Under the pieces are notes generated by a model. It made no database searches. It had not been told where the DNA came from and was given only the letters and a program-made list of their open reading frames with translations. Positions 11,655 through 24,683 of a stretch of DNA of 64,000 nucleotides are shown here, one piece after another. A program made the translations under genes and the position numbers. This stretch comes from Melanocharis versteri (lineage: Eukaryota > Chordata > Aves > Passeriformes > Melanocharitidae). The stretch lies in contig VZTG01003728.1 of NCBI GenBank assembly GCA_013397845.1, positions 2,350,084-2,414,083 of the forward strand. The letters run 5' to 3'. How positions within the stretch are numbered: position 1 is the stretch's first letter; each line of letters begins with the position of its first letter.

Positions 11655-14600
11655 AAAAAACCCTCACTCAAGGAGTGGCTCAACCACAACCACTGCTGCT
11701 CTGGGGAAGACTGAGGAGCTACAAGTCACAACAAAACTCTTCACTGTGATCTGTGTCTGTTACACACTGATGTTGCTCCTTGCCCGTGTAGATGTGCAGC
11801 CAGAGTCACAGCTTAGTGCCCATTGCTCAGTGCAGCACGTAGGCTGCGGTGTCATCTGCTCTGAAGTGATTGGAGGGGTGGATATCCCTGAAAACTGCCA
11901 GGGTCCTGAGGCTGAAATGCACCCCCAAAACTCTCACAGGTGCTGTCAAGAGCAGCCGCCCCAGAGAGAAACCTGCTGTGCTCCTGTGGGTTGCCATGGA
12001 GTATCTCTGCCCCCTCACTTGGGGCCAGCCGGCGGTAGCTGGAGCACTCCGTAAATTTAAAAGGCCTTTCTCCCAAATGAGAGTGGGGTGCTACACTGTT
12101 TGGAGCCTCTGATCTGCAACACTCAACAGCATGGCAAGGTCAGGGCAGATGTGATCCACCGATAGTGCCCCCAGCAGGAACGCAGGACGCAGGCTGTCTC
12201 CTAGCACCCTCCTCCACAGTCAGTAATTAGTAATAATGAACACCATTAGCATTCAATTTATTCATTTTTCTGTCGAAGCTGAAAAAGCCTTCAGCAGCAT
12301 GACTTCTAACTGAACTAGTTATGGTTTGGTTTCTTTTCACTGCAGGTAAGTAAAATACGTCTCAAGTTCATGCTTCATTAGAAATATTTGATATTATTGT
12401 CCATTTTTTCCTCACCAGAATTCCCTCTATAAATATTAATACCTTCTGGTGCTTCTTCTAGGTCTGCTGCTGTCCAAAGAGACTAGTGGGGACTCCCTTT
12501 AAAAATATGTTGTTGCAGAACTGTTCAGCCTTTGTGTCTAAATAAGTTGACAAGCCTCAGACCCTCTGGTCTGCTGGGTTTGCTGGTTCCAGTGCTCCAG
12601 CAGCCAGAAGGAGTGGGAGCCCTCAGCACTGTTTCCTTGTGGGATGGCTGCAGCAGCAGTCCCAGAGGTCCGCTGCCGATGGGCTTGCACAACCTGCCAG
12701 GCTGGAGAAACTGTGCATAGTGGTGCAGGACTATCCTCTGACAGCTGTGATGTGCTGCAGAATCCTCAGGGCTTTCTGCTTGGAGAGTGGTGAAAATCAC
12801 AACCAAGTGCAATGGCACTGTTTTGTGGGGATGAGTGTGGGGGCCGTGGCGTAGCAGCCAGGGTGATGTTTTGGGATACCTGTACTGTTGTTTCCCACAG
12901 CCAACCTAAAAACTTGGAGGGTGTTTTTCAGATAAATTTGAACAATTTTCTGATGCATTTCTGCAGAATCCTGCAGCTCTCCTTGTAGTTGCAGCTCTCC
13001 CTGGCATCACTAATGGTGTTTATTTTCCTGGGCAGCAGACATTAGAATTTGGCTCCTTTTAGCAAAAGGTATCCTCACAGTGGTACCCAAACTTTCCTCT
13101 GCTGCACAAGATTCTGCAGGAATGGAGATGAAATCCCAGTGAAATCCCTTCCCCTTTCAGTAGCTACCCAGCAGCAGGCAGTGCATTCCCACTGCTTTCT
13201 GGGGGCAGGTGGTGCCCCACAGGGACCCTCGATGCAGGGGTGCTGCCAGCTGTGCCACAAGCCTGTGCTGCACATCCTGCTGCCGTGCTGCTGCCAAGGC
13301 ACTGCAGGGGAACAGCTTGGCTGGTCACTGGCTGATGAGAGGGGATTTTTTTGTGCTCATAGTGGGAGGAAAACGCTGCTTTGGGCTAATGCTAATCTCT
13401 ACACATTCATTTCAGTACAGAACAGCATGCTATTTTGAAAAATAGATCAGAAAGCCCTTTGAAGTAGACTTCCTGTCCAAAACCCCATGTTGCATTTCCA
13501 GGTATCGCTATTAGACTGTTTTGTATGTGACTCGATGGTGTCATATAGAGACCACTCTGCCTCTGATAAATTGAAATTTCCTGTAGCTGGATAGAGCTTT
13601 GTACCTGATTTAGAAAGAAAAAGGTAGGGAATGGGGATTTAATTTTGGGTCGCTGGAAGTCTGAAAGCATTAGCAAGGGCAGATATGAATCATTCCTTTC
13701 TTCTATGTGCTACTTCAGATGAACTGCTCTTACGTTCAGCTTCATTAATAATTAATACAGTGGGGAAGCGGGGCTGGGCTGCATTATCTTCTGTCACAGC
13801 CGAAGGGCATGTCTGCAGATCCACAAAGCTGCCCTTACACCAAGGCTCTGGGAACGACCGCTCGGCGTGTGAGAGAGGGGAACAGAAATCTGTGCTTCTT
13901 GCTGTAGGTAACAGTGGTAGGTGAAAAAAGGTGAAGGCACCACAAAAGGTGAAGTGGAGGTGACATGAAGGCTCTTCAGGAGGAGAAAACAAACACACAA
14001 TAGGGAACACAACCTTGACATCTGCAGCATGGCTGGCATGCTTGTTAGAGAGGGAAATATGAGGTTTCTGAGAATCTCTTAAATAACATCTAAAAACGGC
14101 TGAGTTTTTTCATGAGGCAGGTTGCAGCAAAATAAGGACTGCCCAGGTCTTGGCGCACTGCAGCCTCCTGGACCCACTCTGCAAAGGTACCTGGCTCTGC
14201 TGCTTGCCTGGTCCCAAACTCCCACCTGGTTATCCCTCAGGGATGGCTGATGCAGGGAAGTGCACGAGGGTGTAATCCTGGCTGAGGAATTATGTTATAG
14301 CGAGTATCTGAGCACAGAAGGAAATGGTGGATAAAGGGATGTTGGGAACACCCCTTAGGGTAGCAGTAAAGCTGCACATCCAGCAAATGTTGAGAGACAG
14401 GGGCCACAGCCTACTTACAGAGTGAGGGAGGAACTTTCTGCTGTCACATTTCTGGGACAAGGAGGAAAAAAGTCCTTGGAGGATTGTCTATAGGATAGCT
14501 GGTATGGAGCAAGTCAGGCCCCGGAAAACAGCAGTGGTGAACGCTGGCATGGCAGATTAGGATGCTATTTTAGCCCCTCTACAACTTATTTCATCATCTG

Positions 14601-14876
14601 TTCTCACCAAGATAAAGTAGCAGCTTCCTCCGATACAGAGGGAAATTAATGTCTGATTACTTTGAGCAATTATCCATGTCAAGATAGTGGGTTGCTTTTT
14701 GATGGTGGTTGGTTGTTTGACATCAGTTAACAAGCTTTGGTTCAGTAGAGGTGGTTGTGCATGTCTGCAAGTTAGGGCTTTCCAAAAAGCTTTTACAGTA
14801 CAGAAATCACTACTATTAAGTGAGCTTTTGAAACTAGTTCCTTAGGGAAAATTATTATGTTTCTAATCTATGCTTG
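11655..14876. other. Intergenic, nothing recognised
   Basis: This sequence is moderately GC-richer than the flanking DNA, with several short overlapping open frames on both strands (for example 13049-13438). None shows a recognisable domain or splice structure. No CR1 or LTR signature was seen. Confidence 0.45.
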
Positions 14877-14908
14877 GTGTGAAAAAGTATATAGATGCAT
14901 ATGCACCC

Positions 14909-15059
14909 AGATAGAGATAGAGATGATATAGATAGATAAATATCTCAAATATTATCTCAAATATTATCTCGAGTTTCAATTCCAGGTTGAGAAAAAGGCA
15001 GCAATGTAGATAGATGTAGATGTAGATGATATATAGATATAGATTAGATATAGGTATAA
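14909..15059. repeat. GATA/TATC-type microsatellite enclosing an LTR-tail fragment
   Basis: AGATAG/GATAGATA units (14909-14938) lead into tandem ATTATCTCAAAT units (14941-14966), then a 45-bp unique block at 14963-15007. After that come more TAGATAGATGTAGATG units to 15059. The 45-bp block matches 18909-18953 at 41 of 45 positions by hand alignment, so it is likely the 3' end of the same LTR family. The tandem ATTATCTC units resemble the first bases of that block. Confidence 0.75.
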
Positions 15060-15525
15060 AATATTTTTGAAAAGAGGAGATTCTGTGTGAATGTATGGAT
15101 GAATATGCTTCCCTTGTGCAGCAGTTGTGCTCTGCAGAAAACAAGAGCCCTCCACAGCCAATTAGTAGGTCTGCCCTAGAGGAATTCCAGCAGTTACTGG
15201 GAGTAAACGTCTGGTCAGACTGCCTATAAGAAAGGACATCCCTTGCAAAAATGTCAGCAAGAAGGAACATGTGAATATTTATTGACAGATGCAATGCAAG
15301 TCCTTCAGGCTGTGACTGACCTCACCTTTGTGAGGAGTAGAGGCGGCAGCAGGGAGCTGTGCACGGATGTGCCTGGTCCCACAGCTCCAGCTCTGCTGCA
15401 GGGAGGCCGAGGCGGGGGGGATGAGTGCAGTCCTGAGAGAACATCCCCCTTGCTCTGGATATAAGCAGCAAAGTGCACATGCCTCAGAACCAAGATTTAG
15501 GACAACTACACAAGTAGTAACAAAG
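15060..15525. other. Intergenic, nothing recognised
   Basis: Mixed-composition sequence with overlapping short open frames on both strands near 15243-15600. No recognisable protein or repeat family was found. Confidence 0.4.
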
Positions 15526-15544
15526 ACACACACACACACACACA
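15526..15544. repeat. (AC)n microsatellite
   Basis: A short uninterrupted run of AC dinucleotides, 19 bases long. Confidence 0.95.
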
Positions 15545-15896
15545 GAGGCACATACAAGCTCAGATGTTCCTGTGTTACATATGAGGAACACAGCTCAGAC
15601 ATTCCTTAAGATGGCTCACAGTCACAGAGCCACGGGGCAATCATGCAACAGACGCTTGCATTTTAGAAGAGTGTCATATACTCCACATTGGGTTAGTCAG
15701 GAGAGTCCCAAGGATCAAACAGGTCATGGCATTTCAATTATTAAAATAGACTTTAAATTTGACACTCGGTTAGACAAATAGAGTAAGTTCACAGTGCTGT
15801 TGGCTGGGTTCACCCTAGCTGCAGAAAAAGTGAGATGGCCAGGTGGTCACAGAGGCTGGTTGTGCAGGCTAGAGTGGGTGGTACAATACTGCCTCC

Positions 15897-15974
15897 TCTT
15901 TTTTTTTCTTTTTTTTTCTATTTCCTTTCCTTTCCTTTTTTTTTNNNNNNNNNNNNNNNTTTTTTTTTTTTTTT
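15897..15974. repeat. Polypyrimidine tract with 15-base assembly gap
   Basis: A long T-rich tract with TTTCC pentamer units is interrupted by 15 undetermined bases (N) at 15945-15959 and continues as a pure T run. The gap very likely marks a low-complexity stretch that sequencing could not cross, so the true length is unknown. Confidence 0.95.
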
Positions 15975-18508
15975 AATCGAAATGAAGAGAAAAAACAGAG
16001 CTGGCTCTCTGATAAAAACAGAACAAAATTGCAGAATTTTGTCACTGTTTATCTGTGGTTTCTGTTAATGACAAATTTATAGGCAGTAAGATTTGACAGG
16101 ACCATCTTAAAAAACTACTTAATCAAAACTTAAAATCCTCTGTTCATCTGCAATGGTCAGTAAGTTTCTTGGCTATCAGTGCGGATCCCGTGCAAGCCTG
16201 GAACTTGCAGCAGCAACTGTGGTAAAGAGACAGACACCCCTGTCCCACCCTTCTCCAGGGACTTACTGCCAGCATTGCTGCCCAAAGCCATGTTTACCTC
16301 AACCCACTCTGGCCCAAATAATGCACATTAACTGGGGCACTTTTAATAACAGAGTGATTTTTTTGTCCTGTCAACTCTCTGCTGTGAGCAGAGGGCAAAG
16401 ACCTGCCACTGTGGCTGTGTTAGCAGCATATTCTTCCTAGCTTACACACTCCCATTCTCAAACCTGTTACCTCCCTTTCCTGTCAGGCACTGAAAAAGGG
16501 ATTAAAAATCTCCTCCTCTTCCAGTAGCTAGGCTGCAACAAAACCCGTTTCCCAAAGCGATGCTCAGCCTCCAGGAGAAGGGGAGGAGCTGGAAGAGGTT
16601 GCAGGGTCAAAGAAGGGGCTACAGCCTTAGTCTGACCACCCTCCAAATCCACTTCTTTCACAGCTCTACAGAACTAAGCCACTTGTCAACTGTATTTTAA
16701 GTGTAGTTCATCATATGCACCACATTTCATTATCACTCTTCACGTCTTTCCTCTCAGCAACTCTTTGCACTTATAGCTTTGCTGAACGTGTAGGTACTTT
16801 CTTCTTAAGCTGGAGCATTCAATCGCTGTTGTTTTTCCTTAGTCCCATGAGGTTTTTCTCTCTGTACTTCGTGTGTTATCATCTCAGTACTCATACTTTC
16901 AGCTTCTTTGGCTAAGCACTGTGAAGGTTGTCATTCTGCTTCTTTGCTATTGCTAGGATGGGACAACTCACCTCTACCATATCATGTTGTTTGGAATGGA
17001 TACCTGAAGTGAGTGATACTGGTACATAACAGACAAACATTCTGCTCTCGACTTTCCTGGAAACAACAGATGTTCCTTCCTGGTAAACATAATGCAACAA
17101 CAGGTATTTTCAGCCATAAAATGTATCTTTGGTGCTGCATTACAAATAAACCTTTGCAGCACTTAAGCAAAAGGATTTTGGCCCCATTCTCTCATCAAAG
17201 AATAAGCTGTCTCACTCCAGATTTCAGGAATTGGCTTGGTTCCTCCTGATGACTCTGGATGAAGTACACACAGAGCATGTGGGATCTCTGACCTGCCTCC
17301 TGTACTCCTTGGGAAGGTACTTCTCCCAGAGCACAGTCACCCACTGGGAACATTGCCCATGACTCAACCATTGCCACACAAAGCCCAGCATCACTGATGA
17401 CACTGATGCTGAAGGTGGCGTTGTGCAAAGACGCGAGTTGTGCAGTGAAGCAACTGATGTTTGGTGCCTGTTCCCTTCCTGTGCCTCTGCACATCTTCTC
17501 AAAGAGAGGAGATGACGCTCATCAGAGAGTGTAGCAGCCAGCCCAGTGTGAATGGTGTGCTGTCATCACACACTCCCACCCTCCCAGGTAGGTGTAGCTG
17601 CATTCATACTGAATCTACCCACATCTCTGTGCAGGATGGAGTGGGAAGGGTCACTGTGCATGCACATAACCTCTCTGCTGTTCAATGAGCAGGAGATTGT
17701 GGCCCATCAGAACAAGGAAGACATCTTGCACCGAAGCACCCAGGAGACTCTTCTTCTGCTCGGAGAAATGTGACAAAAAATACAACAAAAAAAAGAAGGT
17801 AAAAAGCTGAGCTTGACAGGTACCAGCACAAGAGAAAAGTTAAGCAAACTTGAGTGCCCAGGTACAACTCTGCAATGGATCAAGGAAGCCTAGCAGTGCA
17901 AAAATTTTTAAAGGCTGGTTCTAAGTGCCTGGTGATCCAATTAGAAAGGGATGAAACCTGGCCTCAAGCTCGTATTTTGAGTTGTATCTGTGGGAAAAAC
18001 ATCTTCTGCCTGTAATGAAGGCAGACAATTACAGACAATTGCATTTGTCTGGAAGACACAAGGCAGACATTTACTACTAACTACAAGGATACCTGTTAAA
18101 TCTAAGGTTGTATGATTTGGACCATGCTATGAAGCCCTATTTGATTCTACCTCTCCTCACACTGGACTTGGAGGGATAGCCACGAGCAGAAGTGGGCTGA
18201 GTGGGAAAACAGAAGTTTTGATGCCCACAGGAGGCCTTACTGTGGGCTGTCTAGGTGGGAGTGCTGTGCCGAGGCCCCGCCAGAATCAGGTCTACAAGAG
18301 TGACTAAGGTGAGTGGTTTGCTCTCCTTCAAGAGGGAAGGTAGTGTCTCCAGGCAGTCAATCCAGGCTCATCCTCTAGCCTGGCAAAGTGGTCCATTGGC
18401 TGCGTGTGAGCGAGTAATTTCATGCTGATGCCATTTTTGGTTTTGCCTTTTTTTCTTTTATATGTTCTCTGTATTCTTTGCACATATATTTGGAGCTCTG
18501 TAGCCTAT
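15975..18508. other. Intergenic, nothing firmly recognised
   Basis: Several short overlapping open frames (for example 16153-16440 and 17195-17494) have no recognisable domains. The last about 100-300 bases before 18509 may belong to the following LTR, whose 5' edge is uncertain. Confidence 0.4.
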
Positions 18509-18949
18509 TGTATTAGTGGCTAGTTTTCACAGTACTTTTCCATGGCCTTTCCCTAGGCAGAAGGACAAAACAAATCCCAGAGCTCCAAACCCCGGGAGGT
18601 ACAGGGCCCATATCCTATCTTGGTTCTTCCTGAGAGCCAAGGCCGAGAACAGCTCTTCCAGATACCTTTTCATGGACAAAGTACAGCTAGTGCCGAGGGG
18701 AGGACTCCAAAGAAGAAGTCTGAATTGGGAGGGAATTGCATCACCACTTCTCCTCCTAATTGGTGCTTTTTATCAATTATGCTAATTTCCTAAAACCTGT
18801 AAAACTGTACTCATCCCTGTTGGGGGCAGGCTTTCGTGGACATGTTTCCATAACTGTCCCTGAAGGCCTTCAAATAAAGAACCGCTCTTCTATCACCTCC
18901 TTACTAAAATTATCTCGAGTTTCATTTACAGGTTGGGAAAAAGGCAACA
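18509..18949 (+). mobile_element. ERV LTR, probable 5' LTR (5' edge uncertain)
   Basis: LTR-like order is seen: CTAGTTTTCACAGTACTTTTCC near the left end and TAATTGGTGCTTTTTATC at mid-element. Then come CAAATAAAGAACCGCTC (poly(A) signal at about 18871-18876) and a U5-like tail TTATCTCGAGTTTCA...GGTTGGGAAAAAGGCAACA ending at 18949. The following bases, TGGCACCAAAATGT at 18952-18965, resemble a decayed tRNA primer-binding site, so this is more likely a truncated 5' LTR plus leader than a solo LTR. A 45-bp piece of the same tail recurs at 14963-15007. The left edge could lie up to about 100 bases or more further left. No target-site duplication was established. Confidence 0.6.
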
Positions 18950-19150
18950 ATGTGGCACCAAAATGTACATGGGGCCACTGAACAGCTTCAGAGAGCTCTT
19001 CACAGGAATGTTGCAAGCAGAGACCAATTTCTGAGGGCAGTGGCTGACTTGGACACAGGGCATCAGGCTCTGACAGGAGCCTTGGTCTGTGTTCCAAGGG
19101 GAGGGGTCCTCCAAAGAAATAGAAAAGTAAATAAAGAGTGAAGGGCACTG
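18950..19150 (+). mobile_element. Possible retroviral leader after the LTR
   Basis: This starts with the primer-binding-site-like TGGCACC at 18952-18958 and continues without a recognisable gag frame. It is either a short remnant of the internal region or unrelated flanking sequence. The right boundary is arbitrary. Confidence 0.3.
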
Positions 19151-22100
19151 CTGTGCAAGCTGTCTTCCTCTAGCTTCTGTAGAAAGCCCAGGGCTTTGAC
19201 CTATCCCATAGAGAATCTCCCAACCAAAGCAATTGCCTCTGCAGCCTTCCATTACCTGGAACATGGAGAAACATGTAGTAGTAGCCATATTCTGTCTGGG
19301 TGCCTTAGTGCTAGTCCTGGTCATATTCCTAGTATTTAATTAGAGACAGTATTGAAAACAGCATGCTGTTCTTTGCTGCTGAAATGAACAGGCAGCTGCT
19401 GAGCTGGCAGAGATCATTACACCAGGTCCCCTGGACACTCATAACTCACTCACACCTGATACAGAGCAAGGCACTCCATGGGGAATCCCGTCTGTCGCTG
19501 AGAGGGTTCCGTCTGGCACACTGGAGAAGAAAGCAGAAAAGATGGAGGGTGGGGGAGAGAAAAGATATTCCATTTTCCTTCAGGGATGTAGAAAAGCAGT
19601 GACTGAAAGGCAGTTCTTTCCTCAGTCTGTGTCAGCTACCACCATAATAAGCAAGTTTGCTGACCTAGATCAAAGTCCACGTATTAGGATGGGAATTGTG
19701 CAGCACAAACCATTGAACAAGCTCTTTGAGGGTGTATCTGTGCAGTGGGCCACAGCTATGAGAGCATGGGTGTTCCTCCCGGGATGATGCACACTGTGCC
19801 CTTCAGTGTCCTGGGTGCAGCCATTCAGAACTGCAGGTAGCACACATGCCTTAGGGCCATTTCAGGGAGCTGCACCGTGTGGAGGCTCTGCTCTGACCGC
19901 CAAACTCAGGTGGATTCAGCCTTGACAAATCTCCCATCTCACTTGCATGACACGCAAAATCCAGCGAGTGAATACGTTACCTGAACCAGGGAGGTACAAA
20001 AGCACAGACACTGCCTGTGAGTCACCTGCTGTTCCTGACTTTGATGAATCCTTGCATACACTGGTGACATGTTAATGCCAAACCATTTGAAGCAATGACT
20101 GATTCCTCCCATCCTCTTTTCTCACCTCCAACTTCTGATATGTAGCATGCCAAAAAAGGGGGAAATGAAACAAACCTAATGAACTCATGTCTTTTTATAG
20201 GTAGGAAAAACAAGGTAGTGTTCTCTTCTGCTTTCTCATTGTGGCATCTGATGATTATGGATATCTGTATAGAAGCAGTGACAGACAAGGCAAAGGCGCG
20301 TAACCCTGTTTGCCTGCACAGGTCATGCACAGCTCTCGGGTGAGTGTGTGTGATTCCCATTAAAGCAGTGTAAATCATACCAGCTTGTCCCAGACAAAAT
20401 TATGGCTCCTCCTTTCCCCATTTTTCTGCAGCATATAGTCATGAGTGTGACCACAGCAGAGTTTTGCCTTGGGTTGTTCATGTCCAGGCAACTTGGTGCT
20501 GGCCAGACCCACCCTCCTTTTGCTGTGGGGAAGAGATTATTCCCAAAGTCCCTAGGTGTTGACATCCATTGACCAACTTTGCAAACCCTTTTTTCACAAC
20601 AGACTCAGACTCCACTTCCCATAGCAGTTTTGCATCTTGACCTAGGCTTTCAATTCAGCCACACCGAAGGTACCGTGGTATGAAAGCAAAAATTGTGCCA
20701 GAGGCTGTTTATTTCACAAGTTACTCTTACAGCACGTGCAAGTTTTGGATGGATGGAGAATATGCAAAAGGATGAGGTTAACACATAGCCATAAATTCCT
20801 GCTTCTTTTATGACTTGATGCTATGAACAAGCATAAGCAAGAAGATGTTTTGGTTTGATGTGTCCATTTTTCTTGATATCCTACAAAAGCTTGAGGTCTC
20901 TAGCTTGGCCACAATCCCGTGCTCCACCCAGCAATTTAGGATGTTTGGAACAGAGCAGGGAGATGAAGCTGACATCTTTCCCACATTCAAGAGGAGGCCA
21001 TGGTTATGTCTGAATCTGTGCTATCACCTGGCAGGACCACTGCAAACCGCCATGTGTGCAGTGGCTTCACTTTCCTCAAAAATGGGTGTGATTCTTTCCA
21101 AGAATCAGTACAAACTGGTACGCTGTTCAAAACACTGCTTAAAAGTGAGACGTAAGCAGAGCATTGTTCTTCCTGTACCTCCTACGCAGGTGTGAATTGC
21201 ATCTAGCTCTCCTATAACTAGAATCATAAATGTACGTCGGAAATTTAGGCTCCTAATGAGAACAACAGGAACTAGAGAGTGCATGCTATAATTTTAGCTC
21301 ATTGCCTCTATTGAATCACCTCCAACCAGCATCACTTGCTGCGTTAAGGAATGGCAGTGCCACCTGGTCATAACATAATTTAGTCAATTGAAAGTAAAAA
21401 TATTGCTATGTAGACGTCATGGGGCATGTGCACTTACATGCCTAAAGGATGCTTTTTTCTTCTACCTGAAGCTATGCAGGCTTAGAAACATGGAGAGTTT
21501 TAAATGCCTGCCATAGGTCACTGATTTAAGCTTGCCTTCAGGAAGCTGATGGCAGTAAATTTATTTATGAAAGAAGTTATTTTCTCTAAGTACTGAAAAT
21601 GTGTACTCTAATGTGAAAACAGGCTGAAAGCCAAAAATATGCATGTTTGTGGGCATGAGAGGTATTTTTCTTCTTCTCTTTTTTTCCTCTGTTGGTATCT
21701 GCACCTTTTGGCAGCTCCTGCAGTAGGAAAACATGTGAGGTTTTCCAGCCCAACAGCCATCAGTGGGAAAGCTGGGAACATTGCCTTGAGATGTGACTCG
21801 TACTTCCAGAGGTACTGGTTGAAGTTGTCATGCTGAGGAATATAAAATAGCCCTGACCTGTGTTCGATGTTCTCACAGTGATAAAACCAGGCTGTACTGC
21901 TCCAGGAACTTGCAGCATTTTCAGACTTGAGAATGACAGTGTCAGAGAAAATTATTCAGTGTTTTAAGAGTGTTTATTTCATGCCCTTATGTATCCAAAC
22001 TGTGTTTTTTTGATAGCATAGCTGAATAGCAAGTGACTCATAAATGCCTGTTTTAAAGACGGTCTCTAGTTAACACGTCACATATGAACCAGGCAACATG

Positions 22101-24520
22101 TGAATCTGCTGGTGAAAGCCAGTGATATGACCTGGTGGAGAAGGATCTGTCAGTTCTGGTGATGGAAGCACTGTAGATACTGAAAGTGGAGGCAGGAATT
22201 CTTTGTGGGTTTGTTCCATTAATCTAAGAAGAGCCAAAATCCCCCACTCCCCCTCATTTATTTACATGTAGTTACTCAAAGCAGTTTGACAAAAAATAGA
22301 AAATCTTCCAGTATTACATTCAACTAGTTGGATACTTTTGTTTTAAGCTCCTATTCCAAACTGCTTTATCTTTCTTTTGGAGAAACTGCCTCTTCTGAAG
22401 AGACTTCTTTCTCTAGAGGGCAATTTTTGTCAGAGCTGGACTGACAGGCTTCCCAGCTGCAGTATAATTCATTCTTTTACTAATCATCATCTTCAAAAGT
22501 GAAATTCGCTTACATGCAGGAGCTCTGTCTGAGCTGGTAAGACAGGAAAGCCCCTGGGTGTCTGAGTAAGGGCCTAAGGGTTCTACTGAAGAAAAGGAAG
22601 ACCCACTTCAAGTCTCTGCATTAGACATTGTCCAGGTTTCCATGCTGAGTGAGGAATCAGTCAGTGTAGCTGTCACAGTACTCCTTAGCAGCCCATTAGA
22701 GCAGGGTTTTTTTGTATGAAGAACATATGAGCATGGTTAACACCCCGCCCTAAATCTGACAGAGCATTTCTGTGTGGGAAAGAGAGGGATCTTTGAGGAC
22801 CTTAAACTGAGTAACAGCACAGTGACAGTGTGGGTCCCTAGAAAGCCTTGTTGGAGTGCAAAAGGGACACAGCTGAGCATATAAAGGAAATGCTTTGGTG
22901 TAAATGGTCTTGGGGAAAGAAGTGGATGGTGCAGGTACCTGATCCTATGCTCTGTGACATAGCGGAGAGCTGATACAGCAAATAGACCTTTGAAAATTAA
23001 TATCAATGTGGTTGCTTCTGCTTGACCAGAGACATAATATGAGACCACCAATAGCTTCAGGTTTTTCTGAAATTATCATACCTGGACACCTGTCTGGAGA
23101 GCTGCAGACCTGATACCTATGTCTCAGTCAACGCAAGAGTAGCTGAAGACTGAATAGGTACAGGAATATGAAGTAAACAAATTACTCCTCGTAGTCATTC
23201 CTTACTGTTACTGAAGTCCTCCTCCTCTAAATCAAGCTAAAATGAACCTGATTACATCAAACCCACCTGCAATTGTCTCTCTCTCTCTGTATCCCTCTTT
23301 GGTTTTGCACAGACTTTGGCAGCACTTCTTCAGATCTCAGCTTTTGATCTCTTCTCTTCTCTCTACAGTACATACCTGATTTCCTAAATCTTAAACAAAT
23401 ATGCACGTGAGGCACACCCACAGATCTCAATGCATATAAAGAGCAGAGTGAGAATTTTAAACAATAAGGATCTTTTGGTTAGCCATTGCACTGCTAACAT
23501 GTCCTGAAGCAAGTAACACACCTACTGGTCTGCACACGGTGGACTTCATTCTACATGCAGCAGCACTAAAATGCCCTTTTTAAAAACAAAACACTGTGAA
23601 CTGGTAATATTGCAGTAGATAATTTTGAAGTTTTATTGAGATACTCATGTTTAACTGTTTAAAAGGTGAATCAGGTTTCACGCATGTACTAAGCACTCTT
23701 ATGTGTGCTGTACTGTGTTAATTGCTGTTACTCGTTGAACACGTCTATTTATACAGGCTGCTGCTTTTCTCTTTTTGTGTAGATTCTGACCTTTTTGCAG
23801 GAGGAAGGTAACCTTTGATAGCACATTATAACAGCAGACTTTCATTTCTGTTGCTCTGCTGATCCAAAACTATTTAAAAAACTGAACAAAAAAGTCAGGT
23901 AGCAATATAAAAAATTTGGGAAGTGCTTGTCATTAAACAAATATTTCATTAAATTATGTTAAATTATATTCTTAGATTCTGTTATAAATTGCTTTTTCTG
24001 GAGACTTGTGTTTCCACTGTGGCCCTATGAAAAGTGTTTGATGGGCCAGAGTAGCACAGCATAACAGAAGCTGACTCTCTGGAAGGCTCTTCTGCATTGC
24101 TGAAAGGTGAAAATGTGACACACTGTGAACTTGCTCCAGAGATAGTCATCACGGTAACTTGACAGTGGAAATGTATTTTCACTGTGGAGTTCCTCCTGTT
24201 TTAAACCTGAAAACAGTGGCATTTTTGATGAGCACTAAGTGGCTATAGTACAGGTAAAACTTTAATCTCCAAAAGCCTAAAATAAAAATTGAAAAAGAGG
24301 CTTCAGCCTAGGTATTGAAGGATTAAAGAGACTGTAGAATATTTATAAGATTGCAAGCAGATACTTGAAATTATTTTTATTTGGAGAATTCTAGCCTTGT
24401 TTTCATTAGACAATTGTCTCTTGAAATTCTATCTGCTGGAAGTGGTGTGGTGTGTGTGTCAGGGTGGGGGGATCTGCTTGTGCCTCAAGAACTAGAAGGA
24501 TCCAGCACAAGAATCAGCAT
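19151..24520. other. Intergenic; one tiny hydrophobic open frame, otherwise nothing recognised
   Basis: No conserved domains or repeat families were recognised. Open frames such as 20845-21195 (116 codons) and 20022-20378 (118 codons) have no identifiable homology. A 26-codon hydrophobic frame at 19263-19343 is listed separately. Confidence 0.4.
19263..19343 (+). other. 26-codon hydrophobic open frame (speculative micropeptide)
   Basis: The ATG sits in a strong initiation context (A at -3, G at +4: AACATGG). The frame starts MEKHVVVAIF, continues with an almost unbroken run of Leu, Val, Ile, Ala and Phe, and ends at TAG. It would span one membrane segment. It lies about 300 bases after the LTR described above, so it may be a fragment of viral origin or pure chance. 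I do not recognise it as a known micropeptide, and no promoter or splice structure supports it. Confidence 0.15.
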
Positions 24521-24683
24521 TATCTCTTCTATCCTTGGAAATATTCATGGCCAGGTTGGATGGGGTTTTAAGCACCCTGGTCTAGTGGAAGGTGTCCCAG
24601 CCCATGGTGGGGCAGGATTGACACTAGATGATCTTCAGGGTCCCTTCCAACTCAAACCATTCTATGTTTCTGTAATTCTGTGA
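24521..24683 (+). mobile_element. CR1 LINE 3'-end fragment, plus strand
   Basis: This is a typical CR1 3' tail: GGCCAGGTTGGATGGGG, then GGTGTCCCAGCCCATGG, AGATGATCTTCAGGGTCCCTTCC and AACTCAAACCATTCTATG. It closes in the degenerate ATTCTRTG-type repeat that marks the 3' terminus of avian CR1 elements. It is severely 5'-truncated, as most CR1 copies are, and carries no coding part. The left edge is approximate. Confidence 0.92.
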
